A stretch of DNA of 64,000 bases from Flavobacterium fontis (GTDB lineage Bacteria; Bacteroidota; Bacteroidia; Flavobacteriales; Flavobacteriaceae): contig NZ_FQVQ01000004.1 in NCBI RefSeq assembly GCF_900129405.1, positions 1-64,000 of the forward strand, given 5' to 3'. A program made the translations under genes and the position numbers. Every line of letters starts with the position of its first letter. Positions within the stretch are counted from its first letter, which is position 1. Below the pieces are notes generated by a model. That model made no database searches, was not told where the DNA came from, and saw only the letters and a list, made by a program, of their open reading frames with translations. This document shows, piece by piece, positions 53,300 to 61,507 of the stretch.

Positions 53300-54271
53300 T
53301 TATTTATCATCCTCCCCCTCCACAAAAGTTATCTTTCTTGTAGGCGCCACATTCACCCGCAAATCAAAAATATCAAAGCGGTTGTAATGCCCTAAAATAT
53401 CGTGCATTTGCTTGGGTTGGATGCATTTTGCCAAATCGATTTCGGCATATACAATGCCTTCATCGTCAATTAAGGGGGTGCCGATTACTGCACCATTGGG
53501 TCCGATGAATCCCGAGAAGGCCGAACTTTTACGATCCAATAAAGCATCGATAGTAGGCACATCCGCTCGTAAAGCCTCTTTAATTTCTTGAGATATGGTC
53601 GAACAGGAAACGATGGTGAACAATTTCCCTTCGAAAGAATGGGCAGCCGCCCGAATTTTAATCGCTTCAGCCATATCGTAATCGGGTGGAGCAACGGGAA
53701 GTGAAATGTAATTGGCAATATGCACCAATTCGCCTTGTGATAATAAAGTGAAACGCGCCAAAGTATTGGTGTTTTCACCACAGGCGAGGGTTCCTAGCGG
53801 ACCCACTTCGGTGTCATATACTTTTAACGATGAACCGTCACCTGAGGTCCACGTTAATTTTTCAGCCCAAGTAGGGACTAATTTTCGGTGTTTTCCAATG
53901 ATTTCCCCTTGGTTGTTGATAATTAAGTTGGTATTGTAAATTTCGCCAAAACTTGTACCGCGTTCATTGATACCGATGACGATATGCATGTTGTAGTCGC
54001 GAGCTGCTTGGTACAACGGCTGCATTTCGGCATCGTTAACAGCTACCGAATTTCGGTACAACTTTTCGTACCATGCGCTGCCTTGCACCGGCGTCATTAC
54101 CCAATTCCAATAGGGATAGCCTGCAATAAAAACTTCGGGAAATGCAATCAATGTAGCACCGTTGTCATGCGCTTCTTTGATAAAACGAATGGCTTTTTCT
54201 ACTGTTGCAGGAACATTGAGAAAAACAGGCGACGTTTGTACGGTGGCGGCTTTAAATTTTTTAAATTCCAT
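53300..54271 (-). CDS. Nitrilase (carbon-nitrogen hydrolase family)
   Basis: A 323-residue enzyme with the nitrilase triad: Glu46 in AFPEVFIAGYPYW, Lys130 in GKHRKLVPTWAEKLTW, and Cys164 in LACGENTN. The Glu-x-Phe-Ile-x-Gly-Tyr-Pro and Cys-Gly-Glu-Asn blocks fit branch-1 nitrilases (nitrile to acid plus ammonia) rather than amidases. Within the aromatic cluster it may release the aromatic acid from a nitrile, or remove nitrogen from a ring-cleavage product. It is followed by the palindrome and the dioxygenase gene and lies 4 bases after the thioesterase gene. Confidence 0.88.
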   Translation of the reverse strand: MEFKKFKAATVQTSPVFLNVPATVEKAIRFIKEAHDNGATLIAFPEVFIAGYPYWNWVMTPVQGSAWYEKLYRNSVAVNDAEMQPLYQAARDYNMHIVIGINERGTSFGEIYNTNLIINNQGEIIGKHRKLVPTWAEKLTWTSGDGSSLKVYDTEVGPLGTLACGENTNTLARFTLLSQGELVHIANYISLPVAPPDYDMAEAIKIRAAAHSFEGKLFTIVSCSTISQEIKEALRADVPTIDALLDRKSSAFSGFIGPNGAVIGTPLIDDEGIVYAEIDLAKCIQPKQMHDILGHYNRFDIFDLRVNVAPTRKITFVEGEDDK

Positions 54272-54275
54272 AGTT

Positions 54276-54695
54276 TTATTGCAAAAAGGGTTGGATTTTT
54301 AACTTCATTGTTTCATTAAAAGCTTCCGAACTGATACTGTTTCGGTCGTGGGCGATTTTCACATTCACTAAGGTGACTTCACCTTCGAGTACCGTTTTTT
54401 GTTGGGCGTTTTCAAATTTAAAACCACAAAGCATAGACGAATTACGCAATTCTTTGACCCATAAATGCTTGGTAATGGTTTCTCCGAGGCGGGCCGGACT
54501 CTTGAATTGAACTTTTAAATCGACCGTGGGGATGCCATTGGTTTCATGCATCAAATGAAAGGGGCGATCGAGCGCTTCTTCAAACCAGTCTTCGACAAGG
54601 GCATTGAGCATTTCGAGAAAACGGGGATAAAAAACAATCCCGGCGTAGTCAATATGTTGGAAACGAATTTTTTCTTCTTTAGTAAAATAGTTCAT
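54276..54695 (-). CDS. 4-Hydroxybenzoyl-CoA-type thioesterase
   Basis: A 139-residue hotdog-fold protein with IRFQHIDYAGIVFYPRF near the start, the Asp-containing signature of the 4HBT family, and VDLKVQFKSPARLGE. It hydrolyses an aryl-CoA; in this cluster gentisyl-CoA (or an amino analogue) is the expected substrate. The frame is open for 59 codons more, but that stretch covers a structured intergenic element, and MNYFTKEEKIRF at ATG 54695 is the family start. Confidence 0.87.
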   Translation of the reverse strand: MNYFTKEEKIRFQHIDYAGIVFYPRFLEMLNALVEDWFEEALDRPFHLMHETNGIPTVDLKVQFKSPARLGETITKHLWVKELRNSSMLCGFKFENAQQKTVLEGEVTLVNVKIAHDRNSISSEAFNETMKLKIQPFLQ

Positions 54696-54709
54696 TGGTA
54701 GTACTTGTT

Positions 54710-54785
54710 TTAGCCCTGATTGAAGCGGCATCCTCGTAGCGTAGCGGAGAGATACAGCGGAAAGCAGGAAATAGCTCCAAAAATA
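54710..54785. ncRNA. Structured intergenic element (possible Flavo-1-like RNA or REP repeat)
   Basis: Between the thioesterase and CoA-ligase genes lies a segment with TAGCCCTGATTGAAGCGG on one side and ACAGCGGAAAGCAGGAAATA on the other. Nested complementarity is visible: AGC/GCT, CCTG/CAGG and an inner CTC/GAG hairpin around the variable middle. I recall this flank-variable-flank arrangement as a widespread flavobacterial intergenic element; whether it equals Rfam Flavo-1 could not be checked. Strand is undetermined. Confidence 0.5.
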
Positions 54786-54804
54786 AAAGCTATTCAAATA
54801 TACA

Positions 54805-56403
54805 TTAATCTTGATTTTTAAGTTTGAAACGTTGAATTTTTCCCGTTTCGGTTTTGGGCAGCGCTTCCACAAAATGAATCACACGTGGGTATTTATAGGG
54901 AGCCGCTACTTCTTTGAACCAGTGCTGAATACGGTTTTTCAATACATCCGATGCTTTAGTTGTATCATTCAATACAATATAGGCACAAACCAACATTCCA
55001 CGTTCGTCGTCGGGGAGTCCCACCACCGCACATTCCGCCACATCTTCATGGCCAATCAACACACTTTCAACCTCAATGGCCGCAATATTGTAGCCCGAGG
55101 AAATAATCATGTCGTCGCCACGCGCCACAAACCAATAGTAGCCGTCTTCGTCTTTTCGGAAAACATCGCCCGTAAGATTCCAACCGTATTGCACATATTC
55201 CGCTTGTTTTTCGGGACGGTTAAGGTATTTGCAGCCTGTGATACCGCGAACAGCCAAACGGCCGGGAGTTCCATCCGTGATTTCGGTACCCGATGCATCC
55301 ACAATCTTGGCTTCATAACCGGTTATGGGTAATCCTGTTGCGCCAGGTTTCATGTTTGTTTCGTTAGAAGAAATGAAAATGTGCAACATTTCAGTGGCTC
55401 CAATACCGTCTATAATTTTAAGTCCGGTCACGTCAAACCAGTCTTGCCAAACTTTCAACGGAAGCGTTTCTCCAGCAGATACGCATTTGCGCAAACTGGA
55501 AATATCGTAATCGTTTACTTTGGTTGTAATGACCCGCCAAGCGGTAGGTGCTGTAAAACAAATGGTGATTTTATGGTCTTGAATCGCTTGCAGAAGCAGG
55601 TCCGGACTTGGTTTTTCGATTAAAAAAGTGGAAGCGCCGTAATAAAGTGGGAACAGCACCAATCCGCCGAGACCGAAGGTAAATCCGATTGGCGGACTAC
55701 CAATGAAAATATCATCAGCAGTGGGTTGGAGCGAATAGGCGGGAAAAGCCTCACAGATATTGAGGATATCTCTGTGATAATGCGCCGTCATTTTGGGCAA
55801 ACCTGTGGTTCCTGAGGTAAACCCGATTAATGCTACACTTTCAGAATGCGTGTGGTAATTGTCAAAAACGGGTTCGTATTTTGCCATTAAGGCTTCCAAT
55901 TGGCCGTTTCCAAAATAGCACACCGACTGTAGGTTATCACTTTTCACCAAATGCATTTCTTCTTCCAGATCGGCGGCACAAAAGGCATGGGAAATTTCGG
56001 CACAATCGATAATCGTGGTGAGTTCTTTGGAGCGTAGCAAAGGCATTGTGGCTACTACAATTCCGCCGGCTTTGAGAATAGCGAACCAACAAGCGACCAT
56101 CATGGGCGAATTGGCGGAACGAATCAACACCCGATTTCCAGACTGGAGTTTGAGATCATGCACCAACACTTGCGCAATTTGATTGCTCTTTTCGAACAAT
56201 TCTTGATAAGTCCAAGTGGTTTCAAACGTATGCAAACACGGTTGTTCTCCGCGTCCTTCTCGAATGTGTTGGTCCAGCAATCGATCGACACAGTTGAGCA
56301 TTTCGGGACGTTGAAACTGGGGTAAATCCAAAAAGGAATAGCCCGGTTGTGCCGAGAGTTCGGGCAAATGATCATGAGCAAACGTATCGGTGTAATGTTT
56401 CAT
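54805..56403 (-). CDS. Aromatic acid-CoA ligase (AMP-binding, benzoate-CoA ligase family)
   Basis: A 532-residue adenylate-forming enzyme with P-loop GFTSGTTGLPKMTAH (about 195-210), the DGIGATEMLHIF adenine motif, the hinge YYWFVARGDDMIISSGYNI, and the catalytic lysine in PKTETGKIQRF near the C-terminus. The sequence resembles benzoate/2-aminobenzoate-CoA ligases. It would activate the incoming aromatic acid for the CoA-dependent hydroxylase encoded 6 bases upstream. Salicylate, anthranilate or 4-hydroxybenzoate are candidate substrates. Confidence 0.9.
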   Translation of the reverse strand: MKHYTDTFAHDHLPELSAQPGYSFLDLPQFQRPEMLNCVDRLLDQHIREGRGEQPCLHTFETTWTYQELFEKSNQIAQVLVHDLKLQSGNRVLIRSANSPMMVACWFAILKAGGIVVATMPLLRSKELTTIIDCAEISHAFCAADLEEEMHLVKSDNLQSVCYFGNGQLEALMAKYEPVFDNYHTHSESVALIGFTSGTTGLPKMTAHYHRDILNICEAFPAYSLQPTADDIFIGSPPIGFTFGLGGLVLFPLYYGASTFLIEKPSPDLLLQAIQDHKITICFTAPTAWRVITTKVNDYDISSLRKCVSAGETLPLKVWQDWFDVTGLKIIDGIGATEMLHIFISSNETNMKPGATGLPITGYEAKIVDASGTEITDGTPGRLAVRGITGCKYLNRPEKQAEYVQYGWNLTGDVFRKDEDGYYWFVARGDDMIISSGYNIAAIEVESVLIGHEDVAECAVVGLPDDERGMLVCAYIVLNDTTKASDVLKNRIQHWFKEVAAPYKYPRVIHFVEALPKTETGKIQRFKLKNQD

Positions 56404-56409
56404 GACAGT

Positions 56410-58695
56410 TTATTTTTTATTACTCTTCGGTTTTAAAACTTTCTTCATCGATTCCATTTGTTTGCGTTCGGCCGCTAGATACGGATACAAATGCGAGGTT
56501 CCAGCAAAATAGGAATCGGGAATATCGGTGGGACGATAATTTTCATACGCTTGTGCATTACGCACAAAATACGGATCCAACAATAAAGGTCGGCCCAACG
56601 CCACCATGTCAGCACGCCCATTCAATAAAATGGTATTGATTTGGTCAATATTTTGGATGTATCCTGCGGTGATGGTCGGAATGTGAACGGTATTGCGAAT
56701 GGCATCCGAAAATGGAGTTTGCCACATGCGTCCGACCAGTGGTTTTTGATGACTTACGGTATTTCCGGTAGAAACATTGATGCAATCGGCGCCTGCTTCT
56801 TTAAAGGCATTAGCGATAGTAAGCACCTCATTTTCGGTGATTCCACCTTTGGCCCAATCGCAAGCGGAGATGCGAACCGACATGGGTTTTTCATTTGGAA
56901 AAACAGCACGCATGGCTTTAAATACGTGAAGTGGGAATTTTAAGCGGTTTTCTATACTGCCACCAAACTCATCGGTTCGTTGATTGGTTAAGGGTGAAAG
57001 GAAAGAAGCTAACAAAAATCCATGATGGGCTTGGAGTTCGACAAGATCAAATCCGGCCGCCTCAGCATTTTGGGTAGCCTGCACAAATTGTGCAGTAACG
57101 GTATCCATGTCAGCGATAGTCATGATTTTTGGGGTAGGCATTCCTTCTGCAAAAGGAATAGCAGAAGCCGCGATCAATTCCCAGGGATTTTCAAGCGGTT
57201 GGTTTGCTCCTTCATTTGGTCGTTTGGTCGCGCCTTTGGGTCCAGAGTGCCCCAATTGAATTCCAATTTTGGCAGCGGTATTTTGATGGATAAAAGCTGT
57301 AATTCGTTTCCATTTATCTATATGATTTTGAGAATATAATCCTGCACAACCTAAAGTGATACGACCTGTTTCTGAAACCGCTGTCATTTCGGTTAATAGA
57401 AGTCCGACTCCGCCTACAGCGCGCGAGGTATAATGTTGAAAATGCCAATCATTAACTTCACCATTTTCAGCGCGATATTGTCCCATGGGCGCCATGACAA
57501 TTCGATTTGGGAGTACTAAATCACGGAGTTTGAAGTCGTGAAAAGCAGCGGGTTTGGCTTCCTGATTGCCATTAAATTCGGCCAAAACCTTATCGGTAAA
57601 CGATTTGTCGCGCATCATTAAGTTTTCAAAAGTCACTTTTTTCGAACGCGTCATGCAACCAAAAGCAAATTGGTAGAAGGGATGTTGCATGTGTCGATCC
57701 ATGTGTTCGAACCAATCCAAAGAGACCGTTGCTGCATATTGAATCATTTCGACCGTATTACGACGCGATTGTTCGTATTGATGAAAAGCGGCTTGCACGT
57801 TATTTGGATTGGCTATTACGGCATCAGAGAGTCCGATGGCGCACTCCATGGCTAGTTTGGTTCCTGATCCGATAGAGTAGTGGGCCGTAGCTTTAGCATC
57901 GCCTAACAGTACAATGTTGTTATGAAACCATTTTTTATTGGTCACATGGGGAAACTGCCGCCAGTGTGATTTATTCGATATCAAGCCATGACCGTCGAGT
58001 TCTTCTTTGAATATTGCTTCGATTTTGGCAATGGTATCTGCTTCATTAGTCACTTCAAAACCATGTTTTTCCCAGGTGTCGTTGGAACATTCAAAAATCC
58101 ACGTGCTCATGCCAGGTTCATACTGGTAAGAATGTGCGACGATGATTCCGTGCGGCGTAGAGCGAAAGAAATAAGTAAAAGCATCCAGGGGTTTGGTCGA
58201 ACCGAGCCACACAAAACGGTTGCTTTTGAGTTCGATTTGCGTCCCAAATTCTGCGGCAAATTGTGATCGAATCGCACTTCCTATACCATCAGAGGCCAAG
58301 ATAATATCTGAATCGGCAAATTGGGATAGATCGTCTACATTTTGTTCAAAATGCAAGCGAATGCCTTCTTCGGAACAGCGTTGATGTAACAGCTTCAATA
58401 AGGTTTTTCGGGAACAGCCGCAAAATCCATTGCCTGCGATACTCACTTCTTGTCCGTCACGCGCAATGATGATATCGTCCCAATAGGCAAAATTAGAGCG
58501 AATCAACTCATAGGATTCCATATCGCGTTTGAGGAATTCGCCCAAGGTTTCATCGGAAAAAACGACGCCAAAGCCGAAGCTGTCATCGGGACGGTTGCGT
58601 TCGTAAATATCAATTTCACAATGGGGTAATGCTTTTTTGGTTAGAATTGAAAAATATAAACCGCCAGGGCCGCCCCCGATTACTGTAATTTTCAT
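56410..58695 (-). CDS. Bifunctional aryl-CoA hydroxylase / old-yellow-enzyme oxidoreductase
   Basis: A 761-residue fusion. Residues about 1-375 are an FAD monooxygenase of the p-hydroxybenzoate-hydroxylase class (GGGPGGLYFSIL, LLGDAKATAHYSIGSG). Residues about 385-740 are an FMN old-yellow-enzyme domain (LRDLVLPNRIVMAPMGQY, QLGHSGPKGATKRP, AGGFDLVELQAHHGFLL-like barrel motif). The architecture equals that of 2-aminobenzoyl-CoA monooxygenase/reductase of Azoarcus and of proteins named bifunctional salicylyl-CoA 5-hydroxylase/oxidoreductase. It would add a hydroxyl para to the ring substituent; the reductase half may supply electrons or reduce the product. It begins 1 base after the flavin reductase gene. 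Confidence 0.9.
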   Translation of the reverse strand: MKITVIGGGPGGLYFSILTKKALPHCEIDIYERNRPDDSFGFGVVFSDETLGEFLKRDMESYELIRSNFAYWDDIIIARDGQEVSIAGNGFCGCSRKTLLKLLHQRCSEEGIRLHFEQNVDDLSQFADSDIILASDGIGSAIRSQFAAEFGTQIELKSNRFVWLGSTKPLDAFTYFFRSTPHGIIVAHSYQYEPGMSTWIFECSNDTWEKHGFEVTNEADTIAKIEAIFKEELDGHGLISNKSHWRQFPHVTNKKWFHNNIVLLGDAKATAHYSIGSGTKLAMECAIGLSDAVIANPNNVQAAFHQYEQSRRNTVEMIQYAATVSLDWFEHMDRHMQHPFYQFAFGCMTRSKKVTFENLMMRDKSFTDKVLAEFNGNQEAKPAAFHDFKLRDLVLPNRIVMAPMGQYRAENGEVNDWHFQHYTSRAVGGVGLLLTEMTAVSETGRITLGCAGLYSQNHIDKWKRITAFIHQNTAAKIGIQLGHSGPKGATKRPNEGANQPLENPWELIAASAIPFAEGMPTPKIMTIADMDTVTAQFVQATQNAEAAGFDLVELQAHHGFLLASFLSPLTNQRTDEFGGSIENRLKFPLHVFKAMRAVFPNEKPMSVRISACDWAKGGITENEVLTIANAFKEAGADCINVSTGNTVSHQKPLVGRMWQTPFSDAIRNTVHIPTITAGYIQNIDQINTILLNGRADMVALGRPLLLDPYFVRNAQAYENYRPTDIPDSYFAGTSHLYPYLAAERKQMESMKKVLKPKSNKK

Positions 58696-58696
58696 G

Positions 58697-59305
58697 TTAA
58701 GAATTTCGTTTTATGGCAAATTGTTCACCTAATTTAGAATAGTTGGCTCCTGCAAGACGTGCTACGGGTTTGTAGTTCTCGAGATTAATTTTGTAATTAT
58801 CAAGCAGGACAGCATCATCATAATGCATCAAGATCACGCGACCAATAAGTACACAAGCACCCCCTTGTTGATGTCCTTCCAAAAAGTAATGGTGTACGAG
58901 TTCGCATTCAAGGTGAATCGGACTCTCTTTGACCCGCATGGGTTTGACTTTTAAAGAGGGAATAGGGGTGAGGCCGGCATGTTCAAACTCATCAATTTCA
59001 GGGGGAAGTTTATCCGAAGTTGCATTCATTTGTTCGACGACATCCTCAGTCACCATATTCACCACAAATTGTTTTGTGGTTAAGACATTATTGAGCGTGT
59101 CTTTATTGGAATTGTTATCCCGTCGGGTGGAGAACATCACATGGGGTGGATCATCCCCCAAAAGATTGAAATATGAAAATGGTGCGAGATTATTCACGCC
59201 ATGAGCATCAACGGTAGAAATCCATCCAATGGGTCGAGGGATAATGGTACCCGTTAACAGCTTGTATATTGCGGATTGTTCCAAGTTTTCAGGATCAAAT
59301 TGCAT
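58697..59305 (-). CDS. Flavin reductase-like FMN-binding split-barrel protein
   Basis: A 202-residue protein with TGTIIPRPIGWISTVDAHG at the N-terminus, NLAPFSYFN and KDTLNNV segments typical of the flavin_reduct/DIM6 split-barrel family. It probably delivers reduced flavin, or binds FMN for a redox step, for the hydroxylase that follows with a 1-base gap. It heads the minus-strand aromatic series; 287 bases separate it from the divergent regulator-like gene. Confidence 0.88.
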   Translation of the reverse strand: MQFDPENLEQSAIYKLLTGTIIPRPIGWISTVDAHGVNNLAPFSYFNLLGDDPPHVMFSTRRDNNSNKDTLNNVLTTKQFVVNMVTEDVVEQMNATSDKLPPEIDEFEHAGLTPIPSLKVKPMRVKESPIHLECELVHHYFLEGHQQGGACVLIGRVILMHYDDAVLLDNYKINLENYKPVARLAGANYSKLGEQFAIKRNS

Positions 59306-59592
59306 GTTTAAAATTTTCAGACAAGATAAAAAAAAGCGATGAAAAAATGAGAATTATTTATCAAACAAAGCAATCATTTGATAATGAATCAATAAAAGGA
59401 TTGATGAGTCGCTTCACTTTGATGAAAAAGGCAAATGAACTCGAATTTGAAAGCCGCCATTCGTTAAAACACTGATAATTCTTCGATATTTAGCGGTTAA
59501 TTATTTGAATAGTGAAAAAATATTTTGAAAAAAATTTGATTTATGTATTTGTACATTTGCTAAATTAGTATATTTATGCAAAATTTATATAT
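59306..59592. promoter_or_regulatory. Divergent control region of the aromatic cluster
   Basis: This 287-base AT-rich gap separates the catabolic series (minus) from the regulator/porin/transporter series (plus). A TAnnTTTG box (TACATTTG, 59552-59559) lies 33 bases before the plus ATG. No convincing minus box was found. A 68-codon plus frame at 59269-59475 overlaps the flavin reductase start and is not considered a gene. Confidence 0.45.
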
Positions 59593-60012
59593 ATGGATAT
59601 TCCAGCCTGTCCTAAGTGTCAAAATACGATCATTGTAAAAAGTGGCGTCATCAAAGATCGTCAGCGGTATTTATGCAAATCATGTAACTACTTCTTTACC
59701 GTCAATAAATTAGGAAAAAAAATTGACAGCTATTATGTGACCAAAGCGCTTCAATTGTATTTGGAGGGATTAAGCTTTCGTGAAATTGAAAGGATCATCG
59801 GGGTTTCCCATGTTACCGTAAGCAACTGGGTGAAAGAGTTCAAAATTAGCAAACCCAATCATACCGACTATCATCCTACCTATAAGATTTATAATCATCT
59901 GGAACTGGTTGAATTTCTGAAAAATAAAGAGCAATTGAAAGGAGCAGGGATGATCATAACCGAACTTGGAGATAAGTTCATGCTCATAAAATGGGAGCGT
60001 TTTAAGGACTAA
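59593..60012 (+). CDS. IS1/InsA-like zinc-ribbon HTH protein, probably a domesticated regulator
   Basis: A 139-residue protein. The N-terminus is a zinc ribbon (CPKC at 6-9 and CKSC at 28-31) as in IS1 InsA and IS1595-type transposases; residues about 50-85 form an HTH (GLSFREIERIIGVSHVTVSNW). The tail (about 95-139) has no DDE catalytic domain, and no second frame (insB), inverted repeats or target duplication are visible. It is therefore unlikely to be a live transposase; its place in the divergent control region suggests a DNA-binding regulator of the cluster, by inference. Confidence 0.82.
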   Translation: MDIPACPKCQNTIIVKSGVIKDRQRYLCKSCNYFFTVNKLGKKIDSYYVTKALQLYLEGLSFREIERIIGVSHVTVSNWVKEFKISKPNHTDYHPTYKIYNHLELVEFLKNKEQLKGAGMIITELGDKFMLIKWERFKD

Positions 60013-60109
60013 CCTATAGTCTTTACAGAAATATATACATTAATTTTTTCCTTTAACAAATATTTAGAATTTGGTACTGCAAAATGTATTACTAACCAAA
60101 TTTTAAAGT

Positions 60110-61486
60110 ATGAAAAAAGGAATTGTTTTAGCAGCGTTATGGAGTGCTGCTTTATCATTCGCACAAGGCTCACCCGATTATGGAGGTGGGTTAAAATTCA
60201 ATTTGAATACAGAAGGTTCCAAGTACATGCGATTCATAGCATGGAACCAAATCTGGGCGCGTTCTTCCGAATTAAATCCGGGCACCATGATTGGAGAACA
60301 AGGAGCCACCAAACAAGAGGATATCGGATTACGCCGGTTACGCATCTTGGCCTATGCGCAAATTTCGCCCCGCTACATGATTGTAACCCACATCGGGATT
60401 AACAATCAAACGTTTATCAATGGTGGAGCTGCAGGTTCGCAAAACACTGGTGGATACGGTGCTGGAAAAAAACCAGGCCTTTTCTTTCACGATGCATGGA
60501 ATGAATATGCCGTCGTTTTACCCAAAGAAAACAAACCCTTCAGTTTGTCTGTCGGTGCCGGTTTGCATTATTACATGGGACTTTCACGCATGACCATGTC
60601 TTCGACGTTAAATTATATGACCATTGATGCACCGATTTTCAACTGGCCTTTGATCGAAAACTCGGATCAATTTGCACGCCAAATGGGAATCTTTGTTAAA
60701 GGGAAATACAATCGTTTGGAGTATCGCATGAGTATCAACAAACCTTTCGCGACTAATGTTACCCCTGTCAATGTAACCGATCCCAATGTAGCGGTAGCTG
60801 TTGATAATAACAATAATGCCCGTTGGTCTAAAGCAGGTTATTTTGAATACCAATTTTTTGACAAAGAATCCAATTTGTTGCCATTTAAAGTAGGAACTTA
60901 TTTAGGTACCAAAAAAATGTTCAACATCGGAGCGGGATTCTATACAGCACCTAGTGGAACGAAAACCTCGGTCAACGGAGTCACCGAACGCCATGATATC
61001 AATTTGTTTTCGGGCGATGTCTTTTTGGATTTACCCGTAGGTGACAAAGCCAAAAAAGCAGCCATTACCGCGTATAGTGTTTTGTATGATTACGACTTCG
61101 GACCAAACTATTTACGCAATATCGGGATCATGAATGAAGGAGTAGCAGATAATACCTATACGGGAACACGTGCCTTGGCAGGTCCGGGGAATTTACAACC
61201 TATGGTGGGTTCAGGTACGATTTGGTACACCCAAGCCGGGTATTTGATTCCGAATAAAGATGAAAAACCAAAAGTACGCGTGCAACCCTTTGCAGCCTAC
61301 ACCTATAAAGACTTTGACGCTTTGAAAAAAGCCAGCAGTCAGTTTGATATCGGTACCAATTTCTTCCTTGATGGGCATCATGCCAAAATCACAGCCCAAT
61401 ATTCTACACGCCCCGTGTATACTGCTGTGGACAAGATTGATTCTTACAAAGGGGAAATTTTAGTGCAATTACAGATTTATTTATAA
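60110..61486 (+). CDS. Outer-membrane porin-like protein
   Basis: A 458-residue protein with a signal peptide (about 1-19, ending LSFAQ) and a beta-barrel pattern, ending in the aromatic-rich strand ILVQLQIYL. GLRRLRILAYAQISPRYM resembles porin-family repeats. Placed between the HTH gene and the MFS transporter, it probably lets the aromatic acid cross the outer membrane. It differs from the phosphate porin at 31660. Confidence 0.82.
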   Translation: MKKGIVLAALWSAALSFAQGSPDYGGGLKFNLNTEGSKYMRFIAWNQIWARSSELNPGTMIGEQGATKQEDIGLRRLRILAYAQISPRYMIVTHIGINNQTFINGGAAGSQNTGGYGAGKKPGLFFHDAWNEYAVVLPKENKPFSLSVGAGLHYYMGLSRMTMSSTLNYMTIDAPIFNWPLIENSDQFARQMGIFVKGKYNRLEYRMSINKPFATNVTPVNVTDPNVAVAVDNNNNARWSKAGYFEYQFFDKESNLLPFKVGTYLGTKKMFNIGAGFYTAPSGTKTSVNGVTERHDINLFSGDVFLDLPVGDKAKKAAITAYSVLYDYDFGPNYLRNIGIMNEGVADNTYTGTRALAGPGNLQPMVGSGTIWYTQAGYLIPNKDEKPKVRVQPFAAYTYKDFDALKKASSQFDIGTNFFLDGHHAKITAQYSTRPVYTAVDKIDSYKGEILVQLQIYL

Positions 61487-61507
61487 CCTTTTTTAACCAA
61501 CAATAAT

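Noticed and set aside
54696..54872. 59-codon N-terminal extension of the thioesterase
   Set aside because: The extension would translate the structured intergenic element and overlap the end of the ligase gene; the hotdog domain begins at ATG 54695.
59269..59475. 68-codon plus-strand frame in the divergent control region
   Set aside because: It begins inside the flavin reductase gene on the other strand and shows no family resemblance or promoter of its own.
59593..60012. Active insertion sequence
   Set aside because: No DDE catalytic domain, second frame, terminal inverted repeats or target-site duplication could be found.
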